A DNA stretch of 64,000 bases from NCBI RefSeq assembly GCF_000620105.1, contig NZ_JHVK01000015.1, positions 1-64,000 on the forward strand, in the 5' to 3' direction. This document shows positions 27,560 through 36,471 of the stretch, piece after piece. The position numbers and the translations under genes are program-made. The notes under the pieces were generated by a model, which saw only the letters and a program-made list of their open reading frames with translations, had not been told where the DNA came from and did not search any database. Each line of letters starts with the position of its first letter. The first letter of the stretch is position 1. This DNA comes from Microvirgula aerodenitrificans DSM 15089 (GTDB lineage Bacteria > Pseudomonadota > Gammaproteobacteria > Burkholderiales > Aquaspirillaceae).

Positions 27560-28279
27560 ATGCACAATGCCTATTCGCAGGAAATCGGCCCGGCCATGCC
27601 CGGATGGAGCGCACGTCCATGGCCTGGCCGTGGGCCAATGGAGGGAGATCACTGCCGTCTGGAGCCCCTCGATGCTTCGCTGCATGCGGACGATCTTTAC
27701 GCTGCCTACCACCTTGCACCGGATGACCGCGACTGGACCTATATGAGCAGCGGGCCGTTTCCGGACCGGGCGTGTTACCAGGCCTATATCGACCAGGCGT
27801 CCGCCAGCCAGGATCCGTGCCACTACGCGGTGATCGACCGGACGAGCGGGCGCGCCGTCGGCAGCCTGGCGCTGATGCGCATCGACCCGGGAAATGGTGT
27901 GGTCGAGGTCGGACACGTGGCTTTTTCACCGTTGCTGCAACGCACGGTGGCGGCGACCGAAGCGCACTACCTGCTGATGAAGCATGTCTTCGACGAACTC
28001 GGCTACCGCCGCTACGAATGGAAGTGCGACAGCCTCAATGCGCGTTCCCGCCGCAGTGCTGCGCGCCTCGGCTTTACCTTTGAAGGAATTTTCCGCCAGG
28101 CCATCGTCTACAAGGGGCGCAGCCGCGACACGGCGTGGCATTCCCTGATTGACAGTGAATGGCCTGCCCGCCGCGCAGCCCTTGAGCGCTGGCTTGTCCC
28201 CGGGAACTTTGATGAACAGGGACGGCAGATCCAGCCGCTGGACGCGATGCAGGACCGGATTCCTCCCGTGCGCCGGTAA
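27560..28279 (+). CDS. GNAT N-acetyltransferase, RimL/RimJ-like
   Basis: A 239-residue cytoplasmic GNAT protein of the RimL-type branch. It has the N-terminal RLEPLDA start of the domain near residue 33, GRAVGSLALMRIDPGNGVVEVGH in the central sheet, and the closing CDSLNARSRRSAARLGFTFEGIFR typical of RimL-like proteins. The substrate is unknown; the family acetylates protein N-termini, amino acids or antibiotics. The stop overlaps the start of the TauE/SafE permease by 1 base, so the two form a unit opposite the MocR-type regulator. Confidence 0.88.
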   Translation: MHNAYSQEIGPAMPGWSARPWPGRGPMEGDHCRLEPLDASLHADDLYAAYHLAPDDRDWTYMSSGPFPDRACYQAYIDQASASQDPCHYAVIDRTSGRAVGSLALMRIDPGNGVVEVGHVAFSPLLQRTVAATEAHYLLMKHVFDELGYRRYEWKCDSLNARSRRSAARLGFTFEGIFRQAIVYKGRSRDTAWHSLIDSEWPARRAALERWLVPGNFDEQGRQIQPLDAMQDRIPPVRR

Positions 28280-29010
28280 TGCCGGCAGATCTCCTTCTGC
28301 TGGTGGTCGGTGCCGCCGTCGCCGGCTTGGTCCAGGGGCTTTCCGGCTTCGCGTTCTCCATGGTGGCCATGTCATTCTGGGCATGGGGGCTGGACCCGAA
28401 ACTGGCATCGGTCATGGCCGTCTTCGGCTCGCTGTCCGGTCAGGTGGTGGCGGCCGTGAGCACCGGACGCCGGTTCCGGGTCGATGCCATCGGCCCCTAC
28501 CTGGCCGGAGGACTCATTGGCATCCCGGTCGGCGTATTCGTCTTGCCCTGCCTGAATCCGGATGCATTCAAGCTCGGGCTTGGTCTGGCCCTCGTGATCT
28601 GGTGCCCGCTGATGCTTGTCTCGTCACGCCTGCCTGCGATCACTGCCGGCGGCCGCATCGCTGATGGACTGGCGGGGGCGGCGGGCGGATTCATGGGGGG
28701 GATCGGCGGATTGACCGGCGTGATTCCGACATTGTGGAGCACCCTCCGGGGACTGGAAAAGGAACACCAGCGGGCAGTCATCCAGAGCTTCAATCTCGTG
28801 ACCCTGTCCGTCACCATGCTGGTCTATCTGGCAACCGGGCTGGTAAGCAAGGAGATGCTGCCCTTGCTGCCGGTGGTGTTCCTTGCCCTGCTGTTTCCCG
28901 TTCTGCTCGGCATCCGGCTGTATTCCCGGCTGAGTCAGGTGATGTTCAGAAAAATGGTGCTGGTCGTTCTGATGCTGTCTGGCGTGGCGATGCTGATGGC
29001 GCTGCGGTGA
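28279..29010 (+). CDS. TauE/SafE-family membrane transporter
   Basis: A 243-residue polytopic inner-membrane protein with about eight spans. It has the family repeat hallmarks GLVQGLSGFAFSMVAMSFWAW near the N-terminus and GGFMGGIGGLTGVIP near the middle. TauE/SafE proteins export sulfoacetate, sulfite and other organic anions. It is coupled to the GNAT gene, so it might export an acetylated or toxic small molecule under the MocR-type regulator. The substrate is inference only. Confidence 0.88.
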   Translation: MPADLLLLVVGAAVAGLVQGLSGFAFSMVAMSFWAWGLDPKLASVMAVFGSLSGQVVAAVSTGRRFRVDAIGPYLAGGLIGIPVGVFVLPCLNPDAFKLGLGLALVIWCPLMLVSSRLPAITAGGRIADGLAGAAGGFMGGIGGLTGVIPTLWSTLRGLEKEHQRAVIQSFNLVTLSVTMLVYLATGLVSKEMLPLLPVVFLALLFPVLLGIRLYSRLSQVMFRKMVLVVLMLSGVAMLMALR

Positions 29011-29291
29011 GTGCCCGGCATCTGGTGCAGACTCAGTGGGGACGCGATATCGCGTCAATGATCTACAAAAGGGGAGGAGAGCAGCGTTCTGTTAATTTTC
29101 TGCTTGGTTCCATACCCCCAGGCACAATAAAGTTTGGTCATGGCTTCAATTTCCTTCAAGAATAAATACGCCTTGCTTTGATTTTTTTACTGCGAGACCA
29201 TTTTTTTATACCCAAGATCATGATCTTCAGGCGATCGCCAAAATTGAGGGCACAACAGCAAGGTCGAAAGGAAGGGTTTTTTTAGTTGAGA
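29011..29291. other. AT-rich spacer, no gene seen
   Basis: This is a 281-bp spacer after the TauE/SafE gene. Base composition drops sharply from about 29080 onwards, with several T-runs (for example 29180-29186 and 29276-29283). The latter is followed by the end of the small membrane-protein gene. No repeats or open frames worth calling. Confidence 0.5.
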
Positions 29292-29732
29292 TCAGGGTTG
29301 CTCACGGATATTATTCAGTAGGCGCTGGATTGCAAAACGTGCAACAAGCAGAATGGTGGCCGGTATGAAGCAGTGAAATAAAACTATCCAGACGTAGCTG
29401 AATATAGTGTTGAACAAGAGAGAAAAATCCTGGCTTTTCAGGTTGAAAGCGTATACCGAGATGGCAGGAAGCGGTGAAAGCAGAACCGTCTTCGCGACAA
29501 CCTGGCAGGCTCTGGAAATGTTATCCGTCAAGAATGCCGCCGGAACAAGGCAGGCGAATGCCAAATAGGCTGGGATTTTTTCTGGGGCAGAAAGGGTCTT
29601 TGCCCATTCTGGTATGTGGAACACTTTGGAGAAGGTGAAGAGATCTACCCAGATAACCATGACCGTCGAAAGCAAGACGGTACTGGCGATGAAGGCCAAG
29701 TGGTTGCGGTTGAGCGGGAATACGGTGGTCAT
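29292..29732 (-). CDS. Small four-span membrane protein, AT-rich, unknown
   Basis: A 146-residue hydrophobic protein with about four membrane spans (about residues 12-32, 52-72, 82-98 and 108-132) and a short positively charged tail. I recognise no family. Its codon use is far less GC-biased than all neighbours, and both flanks are AT-rich, which points to recent transfer. A plausible ribosome site is absent or weak. It lies in the islet beside the 3' end of tRNA-Gly. Confidence 0.65.
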   Translation of the reverse strand: MTTVFPLNRNHLAFIASTVLLSTVMVIWVDLFTFSKVFHIPEWAKTLSAPEKIPAYLAFACLVPAAFLTDNISRACQVVAKTVLLSPLPAISVYAFNLKSQDFSLLFNTIFSYVWIVLFHCFIPATILLVARFAIQRLLNNIREQP

Positions 29733-30138
29733 GGCTAATTTTTTAGAGAGTCATTCTGCGCTGAAACTTCGGCCCCTGTCACCCTCATTTCGAACTGCCA
29801 TATCAACAAAAATCGGCACGGCTGAGGTAACTCGATGATGTTGACTTAAAGGGTATAGCGGCAAAAGAGGTATCAAAAGCAGCCGGAGAGCACGTTTGCA
29901 TGAAGATGCTAACGAATATCTGCTACACGGGTGAACGGTCAGTGCCACTCGTAGCTACAAGCGGTCATCTTACAACTTTGTCATAAATGAATGCAATGGC
30001 CGAGCAGCCGAAGCCAGGATCGCAGTTCCTCTGTGACGGACAAGACATACGTCTTTTTTGAGCACGCGGAAGATTTGCTCCCGCGCGTAGCGGAAACGCC
30101 ATTGCCTGGTACCGCTGGAAGCCGGTGGACAGTGACTG
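29733..30138. other. Intergenic stretch between membrane-protein gene and tRNA-Gly
   Basis: These 406 bp hold no convincing gene. The left half is AT-rich. AAGAC-ATAC-GTCTT followed by T4 near 30042-30059 is a weak hairpin. No copy of the tRNA 3' end is seen here, so attachment-site duplication is not supported. Confidence 0.5.
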
Positions 30139-30212
30139 TGGAGCGGGTGAAGGGAATCGAACCCTCGTCGTAAGCTTGGGAAGCTTCTGCTCTACCATTG
30201 AGCTACACCCGC
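30139..30212 (-). tRNA. tRNA-Gly (anticodon CCC)
   Basis: A 74-nt cloverleaf read on the minus strand: acceptor GCGGGTG/CACCCGC, D arm GCTC/GAGC, anticodon loop TTCCCAA (anticodon CCC), T arm GAGGG-TTCGATT-CCCTT, and an encoded CCA end preceded by discriminator T. The anticodon stem has one mismatch at its base (G27-A43). It closely resembles bacterial Gly(CCC) tRNAs. Confidence 0.95.
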
Positions 30213-30247
30213 GACGCGTTGCGCGAGGAGGCAGAATATAGCCATTT

Positions 30248-30877
30248 TCAATCGCCTTGGCAAGGCCGGAGAGTGCGCAGGTAGCGCAGGAAACCATCCA
30301 GAAAACGCCCGGTAACCGGCATGAACCAGGAGCCGAAATGGTAGAACGGGTCCAGTGTGCAGACGATCAGTCGCCCGGGCGTGCTGTGGCAGTCCTCGTA
30401 CAGCAGGCAGCCGTCGCGGTGGTGAAAGCCGATCAGTGCGCTGACGCCGGGCGGCGGGCTCAGCACGCCGTGAAAATGCCAGCTGGCGTCATCCAGGCCG
30501 ATATGGTCGAACAGCGTGTGGCGGGGTGTCGGCGTATACAGCCCCAGCGTGGCTCCCGGGGTTTTCCACCACCAGAAATTGACCGGTTCGTCCCGCCAGA
30601 CGACAGCGGGCAACCACAGTTCGGGCCGGGTGCCGGCCATGGCGACCACAGTTTTGCCGGCGGCGAGCAGCGCGTGCAGCCGGGGCTGTGCCGCGCACAG
30701 CAGCCCCGGGTGGCAGCGGTCGGTGACGACCAGCACGTCGATGTCGTCCAGATCGGTGTCCGCCAGCTGGCGCAGTTCGATCAGCCGGTCGAAATAGCGC
30801 CGGAAACGCGGGTGGTACAGCGCGCGGCGGTGGAAATGACTGCCATTGTCGAGGGCGGCGAGGCGGGGTGTGCTCAT
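30248..30877 (-). CDS. Glutamine-amidotransferase-like protein, last gene of TonB/ABC operon
   Basis: A 209-residue soluble protein with an alpha/beta pattern like class I glutamine amidotransferase-type domains: a DVLVVTDRCHPGLL strand-turn near residue 46 and TVVAMAG where a nucleophile elbow would be, but no cysteine there. No signal peptide. The ATG at 30877 overlaps the stop of the upstream gene by 4 bases. Aromatic-rich segments (PVNFWWWKTPG, FYHFGSWFMP) suggest binding of a flat ligand. Function unknown; its place at the end of a receptor/importer operon suggests handling of the imported compound. Confidence 0.7.
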   Translation of the reverse strand: MSTPRLAALDNGSHFHRRALYHPRFRRYFDRLIELRQLADTDLDDIDVLVVTDRCHPGLLCAAQPRLHALLAAGKTVVAMAGTRPELWLPAVVWRDEPVNFWWWKTPGATLGLYTPTPRHTLFDHIGLDDASWHFHGVLSPPPGVSALIGFHHRDGCLLYEDCHSTPGRLIVCTLDPFYHFGSWFMPVTGRFLDGFLRYLRTLRPCQGD

Positions 30878-31491
30878 GCCGGCCTGCCGATGGCGGACAC
30901 GGACAGTGCCCATGCGACCAGTTGCACCGGCAGGCAGCGGGCGCCGCTGTCGCCGCAGCCCCACAGGTCGTTGCCGGCATGCATGAACAGCCTGCCGCCT
31001 CCCGGGGGCGACCATTCCCAGTCGACCGGCAGCCGCGCCGGTCCGAGGCCGGTGACCGGCACGGCGCCATCTGGCGGCGGATTGCAGCCACGACCGTAGA
31101 AACCGGCCACGCCATGGCGGAAGGTCAGGTCGCGCATGTCGATGCCATCATGGACCGGATGCGATCGCAGCCGGTGGACGGTCAACTGCTCGACGTCAAA
31201 GGCCGGCAGCGGCCGGAACGGCGTCAGTCCGTCGACATAGGGATCGACGACATGGCCGTTGCAGACCAGCACGCCACCGGCATGCAGATAGCGGGTCAGC
31301 GCCGGTTTCTGCTCCAGCAGTTCGCGCTGGTCGCTGCCGGCGGCAATAAACAGCGCGCTGAATGAGGCTAGCGACTGCCGTTTCAGTGCATAGATGTCGA
31401 TGGCGGTCAGCCGGGCAGCGAGCTCGGGGCGGGCGAACAGTGCCGGTGGGGGCGGGTCGCCGGTGGTGATGACGGCAATGGAGCGGGTCAA
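30874..31491 (-). CDS. Glutamine-amidotransferase-like protein with candidate Cys elbow
   Basis: A 205-residue soluble protein. The region ALFIAAGSDQRELLEQKPALTRYL followed by GGVLVCNGH (Cys near residue 77) resembles the nucleophile elbow of ThuA/GATase1-like folds, with the Cys at the expected turn. The later GRLFMHAGNDLWG contains a candidate His. It overlaps the ABC ATPase gene by 4 bases and the following GATase-like gene by 4 bases. Together the two look like divergent members of one fold, this one keeping the Cys. Enzymatic activity is inference. Confidence 0.7.
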   Translation of the reverse strand: MTRSIAVITTGDPPPPALFARPELAARLTAIDIYALKRQSLASFSALFIAAGSDQRELLEQKPALTRYLHAGGVLVCNGHVVDPYVDGLTPFRPLPAFDVEQLTVHRLRSHPVHDGIDMRDLTFRHGVAGFYGRGCNPPPDGAVPVTGLGPARLPVDWEWSPPGGGRLFMHAGNDLWGCGDSGARCLPVQLVAWALSVSAIGRPA

Positions 31492-32288
31492 GGGCAGGGT
31501 TCCTGCTGGAGGGTAGCGGACGGAAACAGCGGCACGATGCCGGTATGGCGATGCGGCGGGTCGTGGATGTCGATCCGCCGCACCGGCAGGCCGTACAGCG
31601 CGGACAGCACCGGTTCGGTCAGGACCGTTCGGGCATCGCCGTGCAGGGGAAGATCATCCGCCCGCATCACCAGTACCTGGCAGTCACTGTCCAGCGCGTG
31701 CTGCGGATGATGGGAACTGAACAGCGTGCTGATGCCTTGCTGGTGCGCGAGCCGGGCCAGCAGCGCCAGCAGCAGCGACTGGTTGGCGAGGTCGAGCGCC
31801 GATGCCGGCTCATCAAGCACGATGCAGCGGGGTTCGGAGACCAGCGCCCGGGCCAGCAGCACCAGCTGTCGCTCTCCACCGGACAGGGTGCGGAAGCTGC
31901 GGGCAGCCAGTCGTTGCATGCCGACGGTCTGCAGCGCGTCCAGTGCCCGTGCATGATCCGTTGCGCCAGGCTGACGCCACAGACCGAGATGACGGCAGCG
32001 TCCCATCAGCACCATGTCGACGACCCCATAGTCGAACAGGCAATGGAAGCGCTGCGGCAGGTAAGCCAGCGCCGGGGTCACGCACACGCTGCCTTCGTCC
32101 AGCGGCGTCAGGCCGGCGATGGCGCGCAGCAGTGTGGTTTTGCCCCGGCCATTGCCGCCGAGCAGGCACAGTCGCTGTCCCGGTGCGATGCGCAGGTTCA
32201 GGTCGCGAAACAGCCAGGTGCCGTCCGGCAGACGGATGCCGGCATGGCGCAGCGCAACGACGTCGTTTTCGATCAGTCCGGTCGGCAT
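31488..32288 (-). CDS. ABC transporter ATP-binding protein, FepC/BtuD type
   Basis: A 266-residue cytoplasmic ATPase of the vitamin B12/iron-chelate import class. Walker A is GGNGRGKTT (about residues 44-52), the signature is LSGGERQL near residue 140, Walker B is CIVLDEP and the switch His is in SSHHPQHAL. It is encoded one base after the permease and overlaps the GATase-like gene by 4 bases. It powers import through the adjacent FecCD-type permease. Confidence 0.93.
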   Translation of the reverse strand: MPTGLIENDVVALRHAGIRLPDGTWLFRDLNLRIAPGQRLCLLGGNGRGKTTLLRAIAGLTPLDEGSVCVTPALAYLPQRFHCLFDYGVVDMVLMGRCRHLGLWRQPGATDHARALDALQTVGMQRLAARSFRTLSGGERQLVLLARALVSEPRCIVLDEPASALDLANQSLLLALLARLAHQQGISTLFSSHHPQHALDSDCQVLVMRADDLPLHGDARTVLTEPVLSALYGLPVRRIDIHDPPHRHTGIVPLFPSATLQQEPCP

Positions 32289-32289
32289 G

Positions 32290-33321
32290 TCAGTCCTCGC
32301 TCCAGCCGCGCCGGGCGCGACGACGCAGAATCAGGGCAAAAACCGGTGCACCGAGCAGGGCGGTGACGATGCCGAGCGGAATCTCGGCCGCGGTCAGGGT
32401 GCGGGCGATGTCGTCGGCCAGCACGCTGAAGGTGGCGCCGAGCAGCAAGGCGGCCGGCAGCAGGCGTCGATGGTCGGCACCGACCATCATGCGTGCCAGA
32501 TGAGGGACGACCAGTCCGATCCAGCCGACGATGCCGCTGACCGACACCTGACCGGCGATCATCACGCAGCAGGCGGCAAGAATCAGCAGCCGCAGCGACT
32601 CGACCGGCATGCCGTGCAGACGGGCGTCGTCATCGCCGAGCGACAGGATGTTGATGCGCCAGCCCAGCGGCAGCAGCAGGAGTGCGCAGACCAGCAGGCA
32701 GGTGGCCAGCACCGCCAGCGTGGTCCAGTCGCTGCTCGCATAACTGCCCATCAGCCAGAACACGATGCCGGGCAGGCTGCGGTCGGGATCGGCCAGGAAG
32801 ACGGTCATGCTGGTCAGCGCGGCAAACAGCGCACCGGTGACGATGCCGGCCAGAACCAGCATCAGTACCGGCGTCTGACCGCGGACCCGGGCCAGCAGCA
32901 GGACCACAGCCAGCGCCAGCGCTGCACTCAGACCGGAGGCGACGATCATCAGCAGGGTCGACCAGCCACACAGGATGGCCAGCGCGCCGCCAAGGCTGGC
33001 GCCGGATGACAGGCCAATCACGTGCGGACCGACCAGCGGGTTACGGAATATCCCCTGCAGCGCCGCACCGGCCAGTGCCAGCCCGCCCCCGGCGCAGGCG
33101 GCGGACAGCACGCGCGGCAGGCGCACGGTACGGACGACGATCTGCTGGGTGTCATGCCAGTGAATGCCGAAGCCGGGGTCGAGACCGAACAGGGCGGCGG
33201 CGGCCTGTGACCACGGTACCGGGAAGCGACCGATGCCGAGTGACACGCCGAGCGTGCCTAGCAGTGCCAGCACCAGCCCCGGCCACAGCCAGCGGCCGGG
33301 CAGGCATTCATTGCCCGACAT
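32290..33321 (-). CDS. FecCD-type ABC transporter permease
   Basis: A 343-residue inner-membrane permease with about ten spans. The family blocks are visible: RLPRVLSAACAGGGLALAGAALQG with IFRNPLVGPHVIGLSSGA (about residues 68-110), and VSGIVGWIGLVVPHLARMMVG near residue 270, which carries the ATPase-coupling loop. The ATG at 33321 overlaps the binding-protein gene by 14 bases. It would form a homodimer and receive substrate from the periplasmic binding protein. Confidence 0.93.
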   Translation of the reverse strand: MSGNECLPGRWLWPGLVLALLGTLGVSLGIGRFPVPWSQAAAALFGLDPGFGIHWHDTQQIVVRTVRLPRVLSAACAGGGLALAGAALQGIFRNPLVGPHVIGLSSGASLGGALAILCGWSTLLMIVASGLSAALALAVVLLLARVRGQTPVLMLVLAGIVTGALFAALTSMTVFLADPDRSLPGIVFWLMGSYASSDWTTLAVLATCLLVCALLLLPLGWRINILSLGDDDARLHGMPVESLRLLILAACCVMIAGQVSVSGIVGWIGLVVPHLARMMVGADHRRLLPAALLLGATFSVLADDIARTLTAAEIPLGIVTALLGAPVFALILRRRARRGWSED

Positions 33322-34330
33322 TGGCGGCCTCCCCGAACAGGGTGTAGCCGGCGGAGCCGGCATTGGCATTGCGGTGCAGAATGCGGTCGATCTCGTCACG
33401 GGTCAGCGTGTGCCGGTACAGCAGCCGATACTGGCTGCGCATGTCGGCCAGCAGCCGTGCGGCACTGGCTGGCGAGTGATTGAGCAGTGCGTGCAGCCAG
33501 ATCCAGCCGAGTGCGGACTCGTGGCTCGGCACTTCCCACCAGATACCGCCGAGCGGCATCTTGTACACCCGCCGCTCGCGCACTGCCTTGACTGCCCGCC
33601 ACTTCGGATCGGCATACAGCCGTGCCGGTACGTTGTCATCGAAACCGCCAAGCAGCAGGATGTCCGGCGCCCAGCCCAGCAGTTGTTCAAACGTGACATC
33701 GGCCATCGAACCATTGACGGCCGTGGCGAGATTGACGCCCCCGGCCAGCTCGATGACGTGGGTCATGTACGAGCCGTTGCCACCGGCCTTCAGCCCGTGC
33801 GCGAGACTGCGCAGATAGACGACGCGCGGGCGCGGGCCGGACGGGCCAGCCAGTGCCCGCCGGGTGTTGCGCTGATGGCGGAGCAGGGCCCCGGTACGGG
33901 CCTCGGTGCCGGTCGCTGCACCGATGGCGGTCAGCGCCGCTTCCAGATCCGCCTGGCTGCCGTAGCGCATGCCCAGCGTGCGCAGGCCGGCGCGCTCCAG
34001 CGTATGCAGGGAGGCGGTCGGCAGATGGGTCCATTGCAGGACCAGGTCGGGGCGCAGGGTCAGCAGGGTTTCGATGTTCGGCGTGAAACGACCGCCGGCC
34101 ACGATGTCGGTGCGCAGGGTCAGCAGCGCGGGGAAACGCTGGCCGAGAAAACGGTCGCGAATGCCCGGCAATGCCCCCGGGTGGATACCGACCAGCCGCT
34201 GCGGTCCGGCATCGAGGGCCGTGATCATGCTGGCGGCCGGGATCGGAATGGTGACAATGCGCTGCGGCGTGGCGGCCAGCAGTGGCGCGAAGCCCGACAG
34301 CAGGGCGATCAGTCCGTGGCGCAGGTTCAT
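33308..34330 (-). CDS. Periplasmic substrate-binding protein, BtuF/FepB-like
   Basis: A 340-residue class III (helical-backbone) binding protein. It has a signal peptide of about 19 residues ending LLAATP, then the lobes with RIVTIPIPAASMITAL, NIETLLTLRPDLVLQW and the C-lobe WAPDILLLGGFDDN. The WWEVPSHESALGWIWLH segment is an aromatic-rich ligand-cleft element. The start overlaps the receptor stop (ATGA), so it is translated directly after the receptor. It delivers the ligand to the FecCD permease. Substrate not determined. Confidence 0.92.
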   Translation of the reverse strand: MNLRHGLIALLSGFAPLLAATPQRIVTIPIPAASMITALDAGPQRLVGIHPGALPGIRDRFLGQRFPALLTLRTDIVAGGRFTPNIETLLTLRPDLVLQWTHLPTASLHTLERAGLRTLGMRYGSQADLEAALTAIGAATGTEARTGALLRHQRNTRRALAGPSGPRPRVVYLRSLAHGLKAGGNGSYMTHVIELAGGVNLATAVNGSMADVTFEQLLGWAPDILLLGGFDDNVPARLYADPKWRAVKAVRERRVYKMPLGGIWWEVPSHESALGWIWLHALLNHSPASAARLLADMRSQYRLLYRHTLTRDEIDRILHRNANAGSAGYTLFGEAANVGQ

Positions 34331-36462
34331 GGCGTGCCCACCAGATTGAGTACCAGCGAGCGCCCGGGCTCCAGCAGCGGATTGGATGGACTGGCCGGGT
34401 AGCGCAGATCGGCGACGGTGGCCGGGTGAGCGTAGCGTTTGTCGGCAAGGTTCTCGATACCGAGCACCAGCCGGAACGGCTTCAGTGCCGGATGGACCCG
34501 GGCGAGTTCCAGCCCGCCATACAGCGACACGATGCCGTAGCCTGCGCTGCGCGTTTCCCGTGCCGGATCGATGCGGCGCTTCGCCAGTGACCACTTCAGG
34601 CGCGCTTCCAGCGAGTAGCCGGCGGACTGGTGGCGCAGTGACAGCAGGCCGTTCAATGGCGGCACATGCGGCAGCGGCTGGCCGGTATCATGCCGGGCAC
34701 CGCGGGCACGAGAGGCATTGAACCGCAGAGACAGTGGCGTCTGGATCTGCCAGATGCCGTCGAGCTCCAGGCCGCGCATGCCGGCCCGGGCGATGTTCTG
34801 CCGCTGCCGGACCTGCGGGCCGCTGTCGGCCAGCGCAATCAGCTGCCGATAGCGGCTGTCGAAGGCGGTCAGATTTCCCTGCAGCGTCGGCCACCGCAGG
34901 CGCAGCCCGGCCTCGGCCGTGATGCTGCGCTCCGGCGCCAGCGCCGGGTTCGGTTCGGTGATGCGGGTGCCGACCCGGCTGGCACCGAATTTCTCGAACG
35001 TGGCGGGGGCGCGAAAAGCCGTGGCCAGATTGCCGACCAGCTGCAGGCTGGATAGCGGTTGCAGGATCAGCCCGCCGCTGGCGGTCAGCGCCCGGTCGCT
35101 GGCCGCCGTTCGACCGGCAAAGGCCGCACGCGTGCGCGCATCCTCATCCGGCGCCGGCGTGGATCCGGTCCGGGTGCGGATCCAGTCGTAGCGGGCCCCC
35201 AGTGACAGTTGGTGCGCGGAGAACAGCGGCTGGTCATGGTGGAAGAACAGGCCGGCATTGAGCTGGGAGGCGGCACGGCTGATCCGGGTGCGCGGTGTCG
35301 ATGAGGTCGGCGGTGCATGGCCATGCCCGCGCCAGCTTGCGAGTTCGCTGCCCTCGCGCGCCTCGTGGTAGAAATCCATTCCCCAGTGGCTGCGGCCTTG
35401 CGTCCACGGCGTGCCGACCAGCAGCTTGCCGCCCCATACCACCGGGCCGATGACAAAGCTGTGGTTGCGGGCATAGCGGTCGTTGCCGGCACGGCGCGTG
35501 GTGCCGGTCCGGGCGGTGTCCAGCGAGCGGCGATACAGCGACAGCTCGATCCGGTCGGCCCATGGCACGGCCTGATGGTGCTGGTAGCCGATCCGGAAAT
35601 GGTTTTCGCGGATCGGGGATTCGCGTACCTCGCTCCACGGCAGGCCCGGGGCGCCGCCAATGCCGCCGGGGCGGCCGGCTTCGACCCGGGCCAGCCTGGC
35701 GCTCAGTTCCCAGCGCTGCTGCGCGTCCGGTGCATAACCGGCGCGGGCAGTGAACTCGGCCGTGCGGAAGTCGCTGTTTGCGATGGGACCGGCCGGGCTG
35801 CGGAAGTCGCCGGCATGGCGGATGCCGAGCCCGAGCAGCAGGTCGATGCCGTTGCCTACGCCTTCCAGCTCGGCGCGGCCGGCCCGGAGGTTCTCCGCCG
35901 AGGCATAGGCGAGCGATGCCAGTCGTGGTATCAGCGTGAAGCCATCCCGTGAGGCATCGCCCCGGGCGCGACGGGTGATGACATTGACCACGCCGTTCAT
36001 GGCATCGGCGCCGTACAGTGCCGATGCCGGCCCGCGAATGACCTCGATGCGCTCGATGCCGGACGGGTCGAGCAGGTTGTATTCCAGCGTGTTGCGGCCA
36101 CGGAAGCGGTCGCCATCCAGCACCAGAACCATGCGCGGATCGTTGGAGTTCATGCCGCGCATGACCAGCTGGCCACCCAGCCCGCCTGCCCGCGAATGGC
36201 TGATGCCGGGCAGGGTCGCCAGCAGTGACTGGATCTGCCCGGCTGGTGCCTGTTCGATATCGGCCCGGGTCAGCACGCTGATCGGTATCGTGCTGCGGTC
36301 CGCACTGCGCGCATCGCGGGTAACGCTGACCACGACCGGGGACAGCGTGGTTGCGGCCGTGGCGCCGCTCAGTGCGGCGAGCACGACAGGCAGCCAGCAT
36401 CCGGGGAGCCGGCGAAAAAAGCGGAAAGAGGCAGGAAACGGAGAGGAAGCAGACAGCGTCAT
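34327..36462 (-). CDS. TonB-dependent outer-membrane receptor (BtuB/CirA-like)
   Basis: A 711-residue receptor. It has a long basic N-terminus and signal segment (to about residue 37), a TonB-box-like SPVVVSVTRDAR, and the plug domain (about residues 55-165) with IERIEVIRGPASALYGADAMNGVVNVITRR. The barrel runs to the C-terminus. It is first gene of a six-gene operon of overlapping frames (receptor, binding protein, permease, ATPase, two GATase-like proteins). No cobalamin riboswitch is visible upstream, so B12 is not favoured. A flat chelate or porphyrin-like ligand is possible but unproven. Confidence 0.92.
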   Translation of the reverse strand: MTLSASSPFPASFRFFRRLPGCWLPVVLAALSGATAATTLSPVVVSVTRDARSADRSTIPISVLTRADIEQAPAGQIQSLLATLPGISHSRAGGLGGQLVMRGMNSNDPRMVLVLDGDRFRGRNTLEYNLLDPSGIERIEVIRGPASALYGADAMNGVVNVITRRARGDASRDGFTLIPRLASLAYASAENLRAGRAELEGVGNGIDLLLGLGIRHAGDFRSPAGPIANSDFRTAEFTARAGYAPDAQQRWELSARLARVEAGRPGGIGGAPGLPWSEVRESPIRENHFRIGYQHHQAVPWADRIELSLYRRSLDTARTGTTRRAGNDRYARNHSFVIGPVVWGGKLLVGTPWTQGRSHWGMDFYHEAREGSELASWRGHGHAPPTSSTPRTRISRAASQLNAGLFFHHDQPLFSAHQLSLGARYDWIRTRTGSTPAPDEDARTRAAFAGRTAASDRALTASGGLILQPLSSLQLVGNLATAFRAPATFEKFGASRVGTRITEPNPALAPERSITAEAGLRLRWPTLQGNLTAFDSRYRQLIALADSGPQVRQRQNIARAGMRGLELDGIWQIQTPLSLRFNASRARGARHDTGQPLPHVPPLNGLLSLRHQSAGYSLEARLKWSLAKRRIDPARETRSAGYGIVSLYGGLELARVHPALKPFRLVLGIENLADKRYAHPATVADLRYPASPSNPLLEPGRSLVLNLVGTP

Positions 36463-36471
36463 GGCAGCACC

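Noticed and set aside
30139-30212. Integration site with duplicated tRNA end
   Set aside because: No second copy of the tRNA 3' end is found in the AT-rich flank, and no integrase gene is present.
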